Shown: one piece after another, positions 24,701 through 38,149 of the stretch | How positions within the stretch are numbered: position 1 is the first letter of the stretch | Layout of the letters: each line of letters begins with the position of its first letter | Notes under the pieces: model-generated | The model's database searches: none | What the model was told of the DNA's origin: nothing | The model's input: only the letters and a program-made list of their open reading frames with translations | Assembly (NCBI RefSeq): GCF_003945595.2 | Contig: NW_024104332.1 | Span: 3,782,001 to 3,846,000, forward strand | DNA from: Pipra filicauda | Taxonomy: Eukaryota; Chordata; Aves; Passeriformes; Pipridae | Length of the DNA: 64,000 bases | Direction: 5' to 3' | Position numbers and translations under genes: made by a program

Positions 24701-27700
24701 CACCATTTGGGAAGGAATGAGAGGTACCAGCCAAGAAATACTCAGTAAAGAAAGTCATGGAGCCCAGTGAAATAGAGCATTCAGTAAACACTCAGCCTGG
24801 GCCTTACTCCCCCAGTGTGTAAATGGGAAATGAATCTTATTTCACATGGTATCCAAGGGTGTACATGTCTCAGCAGGTGGAGTAAGGTTTGCCTTTGTCC
24901 CAGGCTCAGAGAGGAGGCGTGAGGAGTAAAGCACTTAAAATTTGCCATATTTGTCGGTATGCTATTTAGTTGTTATACTTCAATACCAGGAATAAAACAC
25001 CCTTACCTTCACCTCACAAAAGTGCCACCTGGTTCTGTTTGTGGCTGTGTTTCAAATGGGGAATGGGCAACTTTGAGGGGATGGAAAAAATTAAGAAAAG
25101 ATTTCAAATTTGTAATATTCAAATAATCTGAGTATTTATACTGCAGGTTGCTTATTGCAGTATTTCTGTGTTTGCAGATGGAAAGCCCAAATACGATCAA
25201 GTGCAGATATAGACATTGTCTGTAGACAATTTCTAATGTATCCAAAGAATTCTGGGTACAAATGTATTCAGTTATTTCATTGGTATTTAGTCTATTGTTT
25301 ACAAAGAAATAGACAGATAATAAGATGAGAATTTTCTTGTTTATAATTTGTGGCCCTGTAGATAATTTTTTTAAGGAAAGAACCATGAAGAACGTGCAAC
25401 GAGCCTCTTCCATTGCGTTTCTTTGTTGACTTTCATTTGGACTGTTTATTGAATTATTTATTTGGTTTTCCCCTCAACTGTACTTCTTTCTGGAAAATAC
25501 CCACGAGACATATGTTTTGAATGCTTTTGTTGAACCTTAGCTGACATGGCCATCCCAAGAACACAGGCATGCTTGCGCATTTATGGACACGGCGTACAGG
25601 CTTTGACAGACACACCTATCAGTGGCAGACCATCACTGAAAAATCTCTTTGTGCTTTTACTGACAGACTGGTTTGGTGTGTCACTCTTCAACTGTGTGTT
25701 GTTTGAAGACTGATTTCCTTTCCTGCGTTTTGTTTTTCTCATTTTATAAGCCAAAGTAGTTCTTCTGCTTAATTTAGTTACTTCATTAATGATATAGGAA
25801 GGCTTTTAAACGTATATGTTCCTATTTGGAAAATAGGCTAGTGTTTATTGTCTTCAGTGATCATATCCCATGTTGTGAAATGTAGCCACTTAGAGCTTTT
25901 TCTTCTGCTTAGTCTAAACCTTTATTACTGGCACAACTCACACCACCACCTTCTGGAGGACTGAGGTAACCAACTGGCTTTGGTTTAGGGGTCAGTTTGG
26001 AAACACATTCTTAAGTTTTAAGGGTTTTCCATTGAAGACTAGAACAAACCAAAGGGCCATTGACTTACATGCATGCTACTCATGTGAGTAAATGATTTTA
26101 AAAAGTCTGTTTCTCTTTTGTAAATCAGAATTTTGTGACCAAAAAGGAGCTTTGGATTTGATCCTTGTGCTAAATATAGTGATTCCATGTTCTTAAGTTT
26201 TAATTAAACTGTCTTAGAGCCTTTAATTAGTTTTGTTTAAGATACATGAGGATTTATAGCTATAAGTATTGTTGGTCAGGAAACTCTTTTCTTCAAAGTT
26301 TGATAAAAGCATAAAGATTGATAAAAGGAAACGATTTTGTGAGAGGTTGAATATGTTCACAACAGCAATTATTTCTGTCAACCACAGCGAGAAAACTGGC
26401 AAATGGAGTAAATATAAAACACTTTTCTGGCCACTGAAGCTTGTTATGAGTAGGTATGCGTAAACTTCCAAGTTTCTTTTGATGGAGTTCCTCCCTAAAC
26501 ACTCCAGCTTCATGGAAGAGGGTCAGTTCCTATGGAAAATGGGCAAGAATTTGAAACAATAAACCTCATAATTTTCCTGAATGCGTAGGAGGCCAGACCT
26601 AGCAATGGGAAAGATGAAGTACTTTGTGCCAACTTGGATTGCTGGTACCAAGTGCAACATCTGATAAGCAGAATATCCTCTTCAGCACCGGAACCCTGCA
26701 TATATTGCAACTTCCACTAAAATTACTCTAAGGGACACAATCCACCCCAGACAGCCTTCTAGAAAACATTCACATTGATAGCTCGGGATCTGTGTATCCC
26801 TTTTTCAAAACATCCTGAGGCAGCGAATCCCATCTTTTTCTCTTCCATGAATGCTCATTTTTATGCTTTACTTAATTCACATTATAAGTGAATGCATTGA
26901 ACTTCATGGATATAAAAATACTCTTTTTAAACTGTATTATAGTAACAAACTGGATATTTCAGTTTTATTCTTTAACTCATGGAAAACAAAATAAAAAAAA
27001 ATGAAAAAATCCCCTGCCATCTGGAATTATTGTTATTGTTTATAAAATTTAAGTAGTTTACTGCAGTAAGAGCCAATTAAATACTTCTTTTGTTTAAGTC
27101 TTGTCCTAGAGCTGAGAGAGGTCTTGGCTACAAACTAAAACTTCTAAATCAGAATCCTCTTTAGTTAATTCCACTTATGTGTCGGGGATTTCGGTAGGGA
27201 TGAAAAAAATCTACATGGTCATGTTCCATTCATGACAAAATTCACATGTTCATCCTGTTCATAGTTTTGTTAAAAGCACCAAGAAATGTCAATGACAGAC
27301 TATAAAGACGCAAAATGGATAATCCAGCCATCGCTCGTATCCCATGGTAGAGCAGGACACCTGCATTTGTTTGGTTTTGGTTTTAAAAAATAACATTTCT
27401 TTAATCCTGTGCATTACTCGTGATTAAGTCGCACTGCAAAACACTGATGCATGCAAATGCACTCCCCACACACAGGGTTCCATTCAGAGAAAAGATTAAG
27501 AGGCCTTACACACAGCAAATGACATCAGGTTCATTGAGGGCACTTGTAGGACCTCCTCAAACACTAAGGTGAGACAACAGGTCATTGTTTCTTCCACCAT
27601 TTCAGACTGAATCCTGTCACAGATGGGTGACATGCAACAGCAAAATCTGAAAATAACAGAAAGAGATACCATGAAAGATGGGTCTGTGAACCTAACTGTG

Positions 27701-30027
27701 GCCTGCAATGGCTGTGGAAATTTTCTATGGCTTACATCTTGTCCAAAGTTTTAAGGAGAGAAGGGGATTTTGGTGGGCAAATTTTTTATAAGGAGAATTA
27801 CAAGCTGACCTGTGGGAGTTTCCTCTCCAGCGGTTGGTGAACAAGGCATTGACAGACTGCATCAATGAGCAGGTTGCTGAGTATATGACAAATGAAGTGT
27901 GATGGAATCATCTGCTTCCCCAGACAATCTGTACCAACCCTAATGAACAGTAATACAAGAAAAGAACAATAGTTGGCATGTTTATAGGAAATTTGGCTTG
28001 TTGCTACTTCTAACTGCTGTGTGGGACAGCGATTTTGTATTTTCAAGCTACAAAAATAAGCCTGAAAAGTGTAACTGCCTTAAAGACACCCGTTGCAAGC
28101 TGCACACAGACACTGTCTTTGGCCAGTATGAGAGATGGAGCCTGAACTTGCAGAGCTGTCAGTGTCCCAGTGCCGTGTCTCTGCTCCTGGCCCCCAGAGA
28201 CATGGTCTGGGTTTATTCACCTGGTCACTCAATGGGGCACTTGAATGTTCTGGGCTGCAGCAGTGGGACTGCCAGGCTGAGTCACATTTAAGTTTCTCGT
28301 GTCTGCAGGTCCCCTGTTTAGCAGTGAGATGTCATGCTCTCACCTATGAAAGTTGTGTATGTTTTTCTGCTAGAACTAGTGGCCCATTTAGCCTCATGTA
28401 TCTTCTCTGCCACCTCTGAGGTCCCTGGGATGGACTGATCACTGCATTGATCCCAAGTTTGTTCTGTATCCTGCTTTTCCATAATGGCCACTGCACACTG
28501 AGTTGCTGCCAGCAACACTTGACAACATCAGACTGTTACAAATCTGGTTCAAGACCCTTGGTAAAGCAGTGTTTCATACCGAGGTCTCCAACAGCTTGCA
28601 TGACAAGGCTGCTGGCTGAAAAGGTACTCCATTATTCATTTGGGTAATATTTTGCTCAGACATGCACAGGACAGCTAAAATTTGCATGATCCTTGAATTT
28701 TTCACAACAGTTGTGTTTCTATCAGCCAAGAAGATGACTGTGGATCAGCACACGCTGTTGCCTCACATAACTGAACAGGTCCTGAAGTTGGAGTTTCCTA
28801 CTTTCCCTAAACCCAGATGATCAGCTGGAAGGCAGCTTCCCTGTCCTGGATTTTTTGATTTAAGTCAGCAAAAAAAGGTGGGTGTGAGAACATCTGTCAA
28901 GTCGTTCTGTGCCAGGCTCCTGGGAGCAACGGTGAAGTTATCCACTGGATACACAGGCAGGAGCTATGGAAAGATGGCAGAGAGGTGCTCAGGATGGGAA
29001 TCTGCTCTGTCCATCTGCAGAGCACTGATTAGATATAATATGTAGTGGCTGTTGTACCAGTTGCTGATTGTTTCTATGTGGGACAGAAACGTGCTGCCTA
29101 CGGCCCGTGCCTCTCACACAGCCCCCCCTTGGCAGTGCTGGAGGTAAAACATGGGGCAGCTTCTGTTGGTGAACCCCTTGTCCCAGGAATATGATCACAT
29201 TCTGTGTGAGCATCCATGACCCAACTGCCAACAGACATTTTCCCAAGTATTTCTTGCTATTCACTCTCGTAATTAGATGAGCAAAATTGCTTCATTCCAC
29301 TCCCTGGTGTAAATCTGTGATAGCTTTATCAGTATCACACTGTAAACTGTAACGCTGTAATCAGCCCAGAACATATCTGCCTATTTCCTGAGCGTTTGAA
29401 GGGCCAAAATGTTACGTTTTTATGTGCAGTTGGTTTGATCACTCTCACAGCCTCCTCTCTAAACAGCGTTTTATTGCAATTTTAGCTTCTCCGGACTATT
29501 TTAATTAAAATACAATGTTTTCCTTATAAAATGAAACAGTCAAGTTCATTAGTTATAGTGTCAGGGATGTTATTTGCTGACAGTTCTATGCTAGTGTTAA
29601 TCCTGCAAACTCTAGACTCCTTAAAGAATAAACCATTTCAGCATACAACTATCAGATTATGAGATCTCTTTGTCCCCAGCTACCTTTTCACAGTTAGGGG
29701 AACACTCGCTCTGTCCTTTGCTCTGTCACCACAGCAGAAAATTGTTTCACAAGTCTTTTTAGCAGTAGATATTTGGATTCTCCAGTCTGTAATTTCCTCC
29801 TAAAATGAACAGAGATCTTAGAGATCAGAGATTAAACTCAGAGGAATTATATCAATAACAAAAATTATCCTATTAATTTCTTTTAATCATGTAGTTCAAC
29901 TGCTTGAAGCAATTATGATACTTAAACAGAACTCAGGCCACTTGGCTTACATCTTTTCTTCTCTTTCTGTTCAGTCATCTGAATTAAAGCTAGCCTTCAT
30001 TTTTACCTTTTAATGGCAGTTTTATTT

Positions 30028-30047
30028 ATCTCACAATTTTGTGAGAT
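30028..30047. other. Perfect inverted repeat, 9-bp arms with 2-base centre
   Basis: ATCTCACAA, TT, TTGTGAGAT. The arms are exact reverse complements. It lies in AT-rich sequence with no neighbouring gene. Possible cruciform or dyad site; no role can be shown. Confidence 0.85.
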
Positions 30048-33000
30048 GAATAATAAATCTTGGTCACTCAGAACTGTTTATGGCAGAAGCTTCCCCTGTT
30101 GCCTTACCATCCCTGCATGTGCTTCCAAGCTCTGGAGATCTTTCTGACCAGGACAAGCACCTCTGGCTTGTGCTGAGCTGAGCTCTTGATGGTGCATTAG
30201 CTGTCCACAAAGGAAAAGAAAAATTTAATTTGTGTTAATGTGACAGTTCTCATATACTTGATTGTCTGGCAAGCTTCACAGAAGTAGGGTTTTAGCAAAG
30301 AAACACTTAACTCTGCCTCATTTGTTGAGATACATCTATATTTTGAATTAGAAAAATATGATTAGAATATAAATGCTAAAGGACACGAATCTTTGCCCTG
30401 TGTATCTTTGTGACTTCCCATAAAGGCTTATGACACAGCTCTCAGCAGAGTGAATGTAGCCAGGCACAGTCTAACAAAATCATCCAAGAGGATATAAATA
30501 GCAACAAGAGAGAGATGATCTGAGGGTTTTTTGGGTTAGTTTGGTTGGGTTTTTTTTTTATGCAAGACCATGCACATGGTTTAAATACCTTCACAGGCTA
30601 TATATAGCACAGGAGCTTCCAACTCACAGGGAAGTTTTAGTCACACAAATGGGGAAAAAACACTTTGCAGCCTGGCTGGCTTTCAGCAAGCAAATTACTC
30701 CTGAGAGACACAACTGGTTAAGCCTCAGAAACCTCAGAGGTGTCAGCTTTGGCTGGCAGAGGTGTGAACCCACATTCATGTGGGCCTAACCTGTCTGAGA
30801 AGTCAGGTACAGAGTTTGTTGTAGGGGCATTGGACATATATTCTGATAATTGAGACATATATTCTAATAGTAGGGCGTAATTCAGATAAGTGAGATCTCA
30901 GGGTATATGCTTTTGAGCAGGGTGACTCAGAAGTATATAGAGTGACCAGTGACCAAGAAAAAGCTTGGGAGGGCATCCTGACCTCTACGTTTTAAGAAAT
31001 AGTAGAATAAAAAAGTGAAAGATTGAAGAGAAATGGCTCAATAAGGGTAAAGCAAGCTTTTCACACTGATTCAGAAAAGAAATACACGGTTAAAAAACTA
31101 TGAAAAATAATTGCCAAGCTAAGAAGTCACAGTTTGAAATGCAATATATATGGTATATAAACTACTTTTCTTGTCAGGACATCCAGAACTTCTCCCCTGA
31201 TGTCTCGGTTTTACTGAAAATGTCTCTCTCTGCACATTAACCAGGCTGCCTCCATTAAAGCACAATCAGGTAAAATTCCGTATCCACAAGGAAGCCTTGC
31301 ATGAACCTGTAAGAGAGAACTACATGAGTTAATCCCATAAAAACCTATAAATACTTCATAAATCACTTCCCCTTCTGAATTAAGTAAAAAAAATCCTTTA
31401 AGGTGTACATTGTAAATTAGTTTAATCCAGTGAAGTGGTCCATTGCTGAAATGCATTTCCCAGTACTCTTTAAAAGTAAAGTCAAACAGCATTTTTTTCT
31501 TTCATGAACTAATTACTAACTGGGCACTCCTTGAATGATGTGGTACAGATTTTGTCATTCCTAATATAGAGTTACTGAAAACTGCATTGAAAGGTCATAA
31601 ATTTAAATATTTATATTTTATTATCAAATGTGTCTTATTTTTTCCCTAGGCTTTCATTTATTCCCCCATTCTAAAAACATCTTATAAAGGACTTGAGTTA
31701 TAAAGAAACTCCAAGTTTTTTTCCTTAGTATGTTTTCCACCAACTCTCTGCAGTCAAGAGCTGCAAGGTTCAGGACTTTCATTCTCTTATCTCTTACCTT
31801 ATATGCATACATACAAACAAAATCTATTAACTAGCAAAAAGGGGGTCAGAAGAAATGAAAACATGCTTCACACTTGTGTCTGCTTGCTTGCTTTCCTCCC
31901 CACAAAAAAAAAAGAAATATGAGTCATTCTACACGTCTCTGTTTGACTAAGGCAAGATTTCCCTGATTAATACAATAAAACAGGCTTTCCCAGGGAACAA
32001 AGCATCAGGCTGACAAAGTAAAAATAGAAAAGGAAATGTGGGGAATGCACAACTGGTTTCAGAACTATTCAATTATTTCAGGTCTGTGTTAAAATATTTA
32101 AAATACTACAGTAATGCGCTTTAATTGCTTAGCATTCTTCTGTCTTTTAAAAGAGAAAATATTTTATGCAGCATAAAAACTTGTCTTATATAGTGTTGAG
32201 TGCAAGCAAGTCCAAAATTAACAGAACAAATCTGTTCACCTATTACTGTTAGTCCTTGTGCATGCAGAGAAACTTAAAAAAACAAAACCAAACCATTTTT
32301 CCATTGTTACAGATATACAGAATGAGCTGCTAGTATGAAAAGGGAATACATTCATGTGGGTTGCATGGGTATATTACATGCAGCAGGTGGCCATATAGAA
32401 GCAAGGGTAGGTACTGAACAGCTGTGCACAAAAAAAATAACATTAATTACCTATTGGCGCTGTAGAACTAGAGGTTTGTTTCCTATAGTTGAATAATAGT
32501 TCCTTCAGCATCTTTCCAAAACACATGCTCATGATAACGAAGAAATTCCATACCTAGTTCACAATATTATCATGCAGCTAAATCTGTAAAAGTTGTGAGT
32601 GCATATTAGCACTCACGTGCCACTCTATGTTGGCACCACATATTTGCACGCCAAAAATCCACAGTGTGGCCACCACATGACCCCAAAAATCAGACAAACA
32701 AGGAGGAAGTATTTTTCTTTTGTCACTGACTGTAATGAAATTGCATACAGAACATATTTTGCCATTTGTAGGCAGCTACAGCAAAAGGACTGGATAATGG
32801 ATCTTTAATATCAATTTATTGATAAAAAAAGTGAGAGCTAGTTTCTATCAGCTCTTTTATCAGAAAGCTGGCAACACCATCTCCATTTCTGAGAGCAGAA
32901 GAAAGAAGACTCAGATGAAATTAAGTACAGTCTTTAGATGTGCAAAGCAGAAGAATAACAAGGGTGTGAGCCTGGAAAGCATCTCCCTCTATGTCCATCT

Positions 33001-34441
33001 TTATTTTCAACCTTCAGAAATCATAAATGTCCTCATACTGCAGTTTCATCAGAAAGAAAATCTAATTACATTAAATTTGCTTTATTTCAGAAAAATATAT
33101 ATGATCTTTAGATTACAAAAGTATTGTTCCATGTTAGTTTTTTATTTTATCACCTACTTTGTGGTCCCATATTTACAAGGTGACACTAAATACTTGTGTA
33201 ACACAGCAGTTTTTAGCTGAAATGTCCTTTAAAGGAGAAAAAAATGTAAGACATAGCAATGTCAGAAATCTGGACATACACATACAGCTTGCATTTATGC
33301 GTCAGAGAGTAACAGAAAATTACAGAGCACCCTCTAGAATATGCTCTAGCATATGTCCAAGTTTTGCAAGACATAAGTCCTTGCTGTATATTACCAGGAT
33401 TTTCATTAAAAGGTCAGATTGAATAGAGTCAACTGGTTGAGGTGGAATAGGGAAAAAAAAAGAAACAGGATCACATTCCAGGAACACACTTCTTAAAATT
33501 GTACTCTATTATCCTATTTTTTTCCAATACTATCTCATATAAGCCATGAACGAAAAACTGGTGCAACCTACATGTGCGTACCACAGTTTGTAGATTAATT
33601 TATTTAAATGTCATAGGTCTTTTAAAATAGCATTAAAATAATCTAATGGATCAAATGCTATGCAACAAATGCTATGGAGTTCATTAGCTAATTTTCTGCA
33701 TTTATTGAAACAACGTGTGACTGACCAATCCCATGCTATTTTGAAAGACATTCAGTCATGATACCAGTTTTATTAGTCCTTTTGTAATTAATCACAGTAG
33801 TTCACTGAGTAAGAAAAACAGCATGCATTTGTTGGAAACAATCAATGACAGTCACAGGGCTGACAGTCACTTTAGTGTGCTAAATTGTGTCCCAAACCCA
33901 AGAACTACACCTGCCTCCTCTCCAGCCTTAAAACATCACCTGGACTCCTCAGAGTGACAAGTGAGCATGAAACACCACTGCAGAGACCAAACTAATTCAA
34001 GCTAAAGAGGTAGATAACCATCAGAAAAATGCTGGTTTGTGTTGAGCAAGGCAGATCCCAACAGGATCACGAATGTCATTCTCCTCTTTCTTCAGTTTTA
34101 AAGAGTGAATGCATTTGACACTTTAAGGAAACCAGAAATCCCTCTGGATCCAATAAATTCCAATTCAGCTTTATCTTATTAAGTAACTAATATGATCCAA
34201 CCATCCACATAAACACAAGAAGTGCTGAACACAAGCAAAATAACTCTTTGTACTGTGAGTAGTACTTTGTTTTGGACTTTGTGGTGTCTTTTTTTGCAAC
34301 AGTCCATGGAGGATGTGGATTCCAATAGTTCTAAAAACCACATTAATGTGGATGTTCTGCTTTCACTCAAGGGATGTGCTACCCAGGCAATGCCAGATAA
34401 TTCCCTAATGGAGGTACTTATTCCTGTATCTTTTATATTAA

Positions 34442-34457
34442 ATATATATATATATAT
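34442..34457. repeat. Dinucleotide repeat (AT)8
   Basis: Eight uninterrupted AT units ending in TTTTG. A simple microsatellite. Confidence 0.9.
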
Positions 34458-34734
34458 TTTGATATGTAAGGTGTGCTCTATATGGACAAAAAGAAAGTAA
34501 GGCAGTAGAGTGCAGGGGAGCCCAGTTCTGCAGTAAAAACAAAGCTGTCGTGCCCTCCAAGCCTTCCTGTGATAACAGGGTTTAGGAACTTCCACCTCAA
34601 CCCAAATGAATGCTTGAAGAACTTGTCTAAGTGCTCTGAGCACAATTGTCCTGTGACAAGCACATCTCTGTCCCTAAATGTTTAGCAGGTTTGCATTAGG
34701 AGGGTTTTTCAGAGGTCTCCAGTGCAGAGGTCAA

Positions 34735-35258
34735 TAAACTAACACAATCCCAGTTTGGAGACAAGAAATTGGAATCGTTTATTGGATTTACAACTTCATA
34801 TTTAAAGGGTTTAGGGTTTACATATTTAACAGGGGGGTTACATATTCATTCTATTACAATTAGAGGGTTTCACCAGGATGTCAACCCAGGTTGACAATCT
34901 TGGGGTCTTAGGAATTACCTCATGGGAAAAATCCATTTTTACCTTTGGGGATTTTACAGGGGGGGATTAGGTATTCCCATCTACAGGATTCAAGGGATCC
35001 AGAGAATGCACATGCAAAGAGGGGAACACAATGGATTTTATGCAGAGGTCTGATGAGATCAGGATGTGGCTCTCTGGCTCGGGTAGGGCATGTGATAACA
35101 TCATGTAAGGAGTCTCTTCACATCCTGCTGAAGAAGGCAGGAAGAGTCCACAGAGATGAGGTCTCTGAAGAGGGGGTTTCCCAGCTTCTACAGCCCATGG
35201 CCTTCTGCAGAGACCACTCAAATTTCTTTCTGCAGATATCACACTTTGGAAGCCAACA
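34735..35258 (-). mobile_element. Endogenous-retrovirus-type LTR, copy B (longer copy, probably solitary)
   Basis: Homologous to 8320-8794 in the same orientation. On the minus strand it starts TGTTGG at 35,258 and runs about 500 bases. Near its minus-strand 3' end is AATAAA (complement of 34,778-34,783), about 20-45 bases before the end of the repeat, where an LTR polyadenylation signal belongs. A-rich TATA-like words lie upstream. Beyond 34,735 I see no primer-binding site pattern, and beyond 35,258 no polypurine tract, so a solitary LTR left by recombination is likely. No exact target-site duplication could be fixed because the right-hand boundary (34,735-34,765) is uncertain. The retroviral class is not determined. 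Confidence 0.65.
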
Positions 35259-37829
35259 CCCCAAGAGACTTAGGATGAATTTTCAGTGAGAACACCATGA
35301 CCCATGTGGTGATTCCAGACAAGCCAAAGAAGTGCAGGAGAACAAACGACAGCTTTGTCCTCGGGCAGCCAACAGGCAGGGTTTGGGCACAGCTCTACAT
35401 GAATTAAGCTCTAGTGCTTCTCATCTGAGCTGGGACAGTTATCGTTCAAGTACTGGCTGTGCCAGCTTAAATCCAGGGAAGTTGTGAGCCTTGTGCTGGC
35501 CTTCAGGTGGGACATGTGGCTTGGCTTTGCCTGGTCTGTGCAGCTCTTGTGCTCTTTCATGCTTGCTGCCAACCAGAGGGACTCTGGAGCTGAGGATGGT
35601 TTCAGCCTTTCAGCTTGAACCACCCGCTACCAAGACTGAAAATGCAACAGATACTGTCACTCAGATTAGCTTTTTCTATGTCACATTCTTTCCTTGTTGG
35701 AAAGGTTATTTCAACATCTCACTGATTTGTTGCATTTGCTTTTTCTTACTCACCGTGCCTGCTGTTCTTAGCACAGGAAGAGCCTATTGCTTTGCTCTGT
35801 TAAAAGGTTTACTGTAAGAAGGTTGAGATCACTCTCCTGAGCTGTATTAGGTGGAAAGCATTGGCTGTGTGTTTTTTGTCCCAGTATTCATTCTCTGCTG
35901 TTATTTAAGGACATATGTAGACAAATTGCTAGCCCTGAAGCCTCTTGCTAATGATTTATACACTCTGCCAGTGTAGTTAGAATACTTCTAATACAAACCT
36001 TTTTTTTTTATTTAACCCAGTTATTCCTTACTCTGTATGCCTTATTTAACAAGTTGCATTTTTTTCAGGTAGCAAAGGTTGGTCAAGATAACAATGCATT
36101 TTAATGATTGATTTGGTAGGATAAACCGAAGAAATAATCTCTGAAGGAATTTTATCATTCCAATTGTCAGGTTTAAGGGATGTTGATCCTTTAAGAACTG
36201 AGACCAGATTGCACAAGGTTTTGTTTCATCTCCTAATCCATATTTTCTTCAGTTCCACTCTCCCCTCTCCTAGGCTGCAAATGTAATGAATAGGTTTGAT
36301 TTACAAATGGATAATGAGAAAGCAGAGGTCTTCCTCCTGCTGCTGTCTGCTAGTCACAGACAATTCCACTTCAATCTTTCACTCAGAACAAGCTGCAGAA
36401 AATAAGAGCTTCCATAAAAAATAAACAGGGAAACATCTGCCATGGAAAACAAGAGATGCCACTAAATAAACAAGCTTCAAAAAAGAAACCCTCTATCCTC
36501 TTTTATCAGAGAGATGAAACAGAGAATATTTGCATGTATCTATAGTTAAACTAAATTAAAGAATATGTTTTTATAAAAACTTGTCTTCCTCTTTCTGATC
36601 AAGGAAATAACATCATTTTCTAGTGTCCAGAAGTTAAAACTCTCAGCCTACCACAATTAAACTCAGAAACAGTTACCTATAATATGTGAGATTCCATTCC
36701 AGTTTTACCCATGTGTTTTCTCCAGAGTCACATTTTCCACCCCAGTGAAGACAGACAGATGTGATCAAGAGTAGTCAGAGCAAGTCAAATCTGTGTAGTG
36801 ATGTGACATGTTGCAGAGTACAGGTAAAAAAGAACTTTTTGTTCCTTTTGGGTTGAAATCTGTGAGACTTCCAGAAGAGGAAATGACTCCGATGGTTACA
36901 CTTGCTGCATGTGGAGGAGCTGTAGAGCAAACCCAAATTGTACCAAATCAGCAGGCACTCTAATGCTGTTACATCTGCTCTTGTTTTCTTTTTTTCAGGA
37001 CAAGAGTTATAATTTATGCAAAAGGAGAGCAATCAGAAGTCCCTAGATTTGTAGAAGTAGTGTGATAAGACAGATAAAGATGGTCTTAAGATCCCAGATA
37101 CAAACTAATGTGTATTGATTTTTAACAAAGTAAAAATTAGATGCAATGCTGTTTTTCCAGTCTTTGTTACTGCCTCTTCCTAAGGAGATAAATTTAAATT
37201 CAAATGCAAAGATAATTCAAGTGGAGATTTCAGTTTGGTCTTGAGTAACCCAGTGTTGGGGGAATATGATGCTCTGTCGATTATTTGAAATTGAATCAAT
37301 TATCTTACCAAACACACAAGGTATTATTTCATCCTAGAAGACAATACCAAAGTCAGAGGGAATGTTTATATATTGGAAATGACCTGGTTTTTAAAGTGGA
37401 AACCATTAGAGAAGAAATTGAGGTTTCCTCATAGGATTTTATGATTCAAAACAACAATTCATGCCACATAAACAAAAATGCTTCCAACCTGAGAACATGT
37501 GTATCAGTTTTGTAGAATGATGATGCCAAAATGGCAAGTGGCAATAAAGATTTAAAATAGGAATCAATCTTAAATTTTATTTTCATGTTACTAATCAGAA
37601 ATTGTATAGTATGTAAATGTCATATATAATAAAAGGGAATATAAGACATTTCAGTAGATGGATCATTCCAGAACAATGCAATTCATATAAATAGTTTGTC
37701 TCAGCTAGAAAGAATTCAGCAGCATTCTTAGAAGAATATTTGTTCCGTATAAATCAAATTGGACACAGAGAACTCAAAACAAATTGGATGCAGAGAACTA
37801 TAGCATGGCTTGCTGCATCCATCTCATTT
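35259..37829. other. Unique noncoding sequence
   Basis: GC-richer to about 35.6 kb, then AT-rich. A plus-strand frame at 35,491-35,817 (108 codons) encodes hydrophobic stretches but has no known domain. Near 37,758 and 37,782 two similar 19-base words (AAATTGGACACAGAGAACT and AAATTGGATGCAGAGAACT) form an imperfect direct repeat. No gene recognised. Confidence 0.45.
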
Positions 37830-38149
37830 CCCAACACCCTGGGATCCCTGAGCACTCTCCGTGTCTGGGGCAGTGCTCAGGCTGCAGAGCTGGCAGGCGT
37901 CCAAGGGGCTGCATCCGACACGGAGTCTCTCCCTGACTGCACCCACTGGCAAGTCCTGTCTAGCAAGGCTCCTTCTCCATGTCCTCTCCTCCCAGGGTCA
38001 CACGAGGCCACAGGCAGCTGGCTCAGAACGGGCTTCTGCCTCACTTGACTGCAGCAGGAAAAAAGAATGGAGAGGTTCTCTCTGGTGCGAACCGACTGCT
38101 CCTTCTGCCGTCACCTCGTGGCTTTGGGGGGAAGGTCTTGTTTACATCC
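37830..38149. other. GC- and CpG-enriched patch next to the CR1 5' truncation point
   Basis: About ten CpG in some 270 bases, well above the rest of the window. Open frames occur in several plus-strand phases. The words do not match CR1, so it is either flanking host sequence or a different element joined to CR1. No promoter motif or domain was identified. Confidence 0.4.

Larger units (their letters stand above)
24701..34734. other. Ten kilobases of unique, mostly AT-rich noncoding sequence
   Basis: No mobile element or gene recognised. A plus-strand frame of 36 codons at 27,792-27,899 looks protein-like in composition but has no supporting splice sites. A GC-richer part at 28.1-28.4 kb has overlapping frames on several phases. 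Small items are a hairpin (30,028-30,047), a 12-bp direct repeat with 21-bp period near 30,833-30,865, a 12-bp direct repeat near 33,651-33,676 and a TA run (34,442-34,457). Confidence 0.45.

Noticed and set aside
32819..33220. Plus-strand frame of 133 codons rich in Phe, Tyr and Ile
   Set aside because: Composition is what AT-rich DNA gives by chance; no domain or splice context.
34179..34643. Minus-strand open frame of 154 codons beside LTR copy B, considered as retroviral internal sequence
   Set aside because: It crosses an (AT)8 repeat, shows no gag, protease, polymerase or envelope motif, and no primer site separates it from the LTR. Chance frame is simpler.
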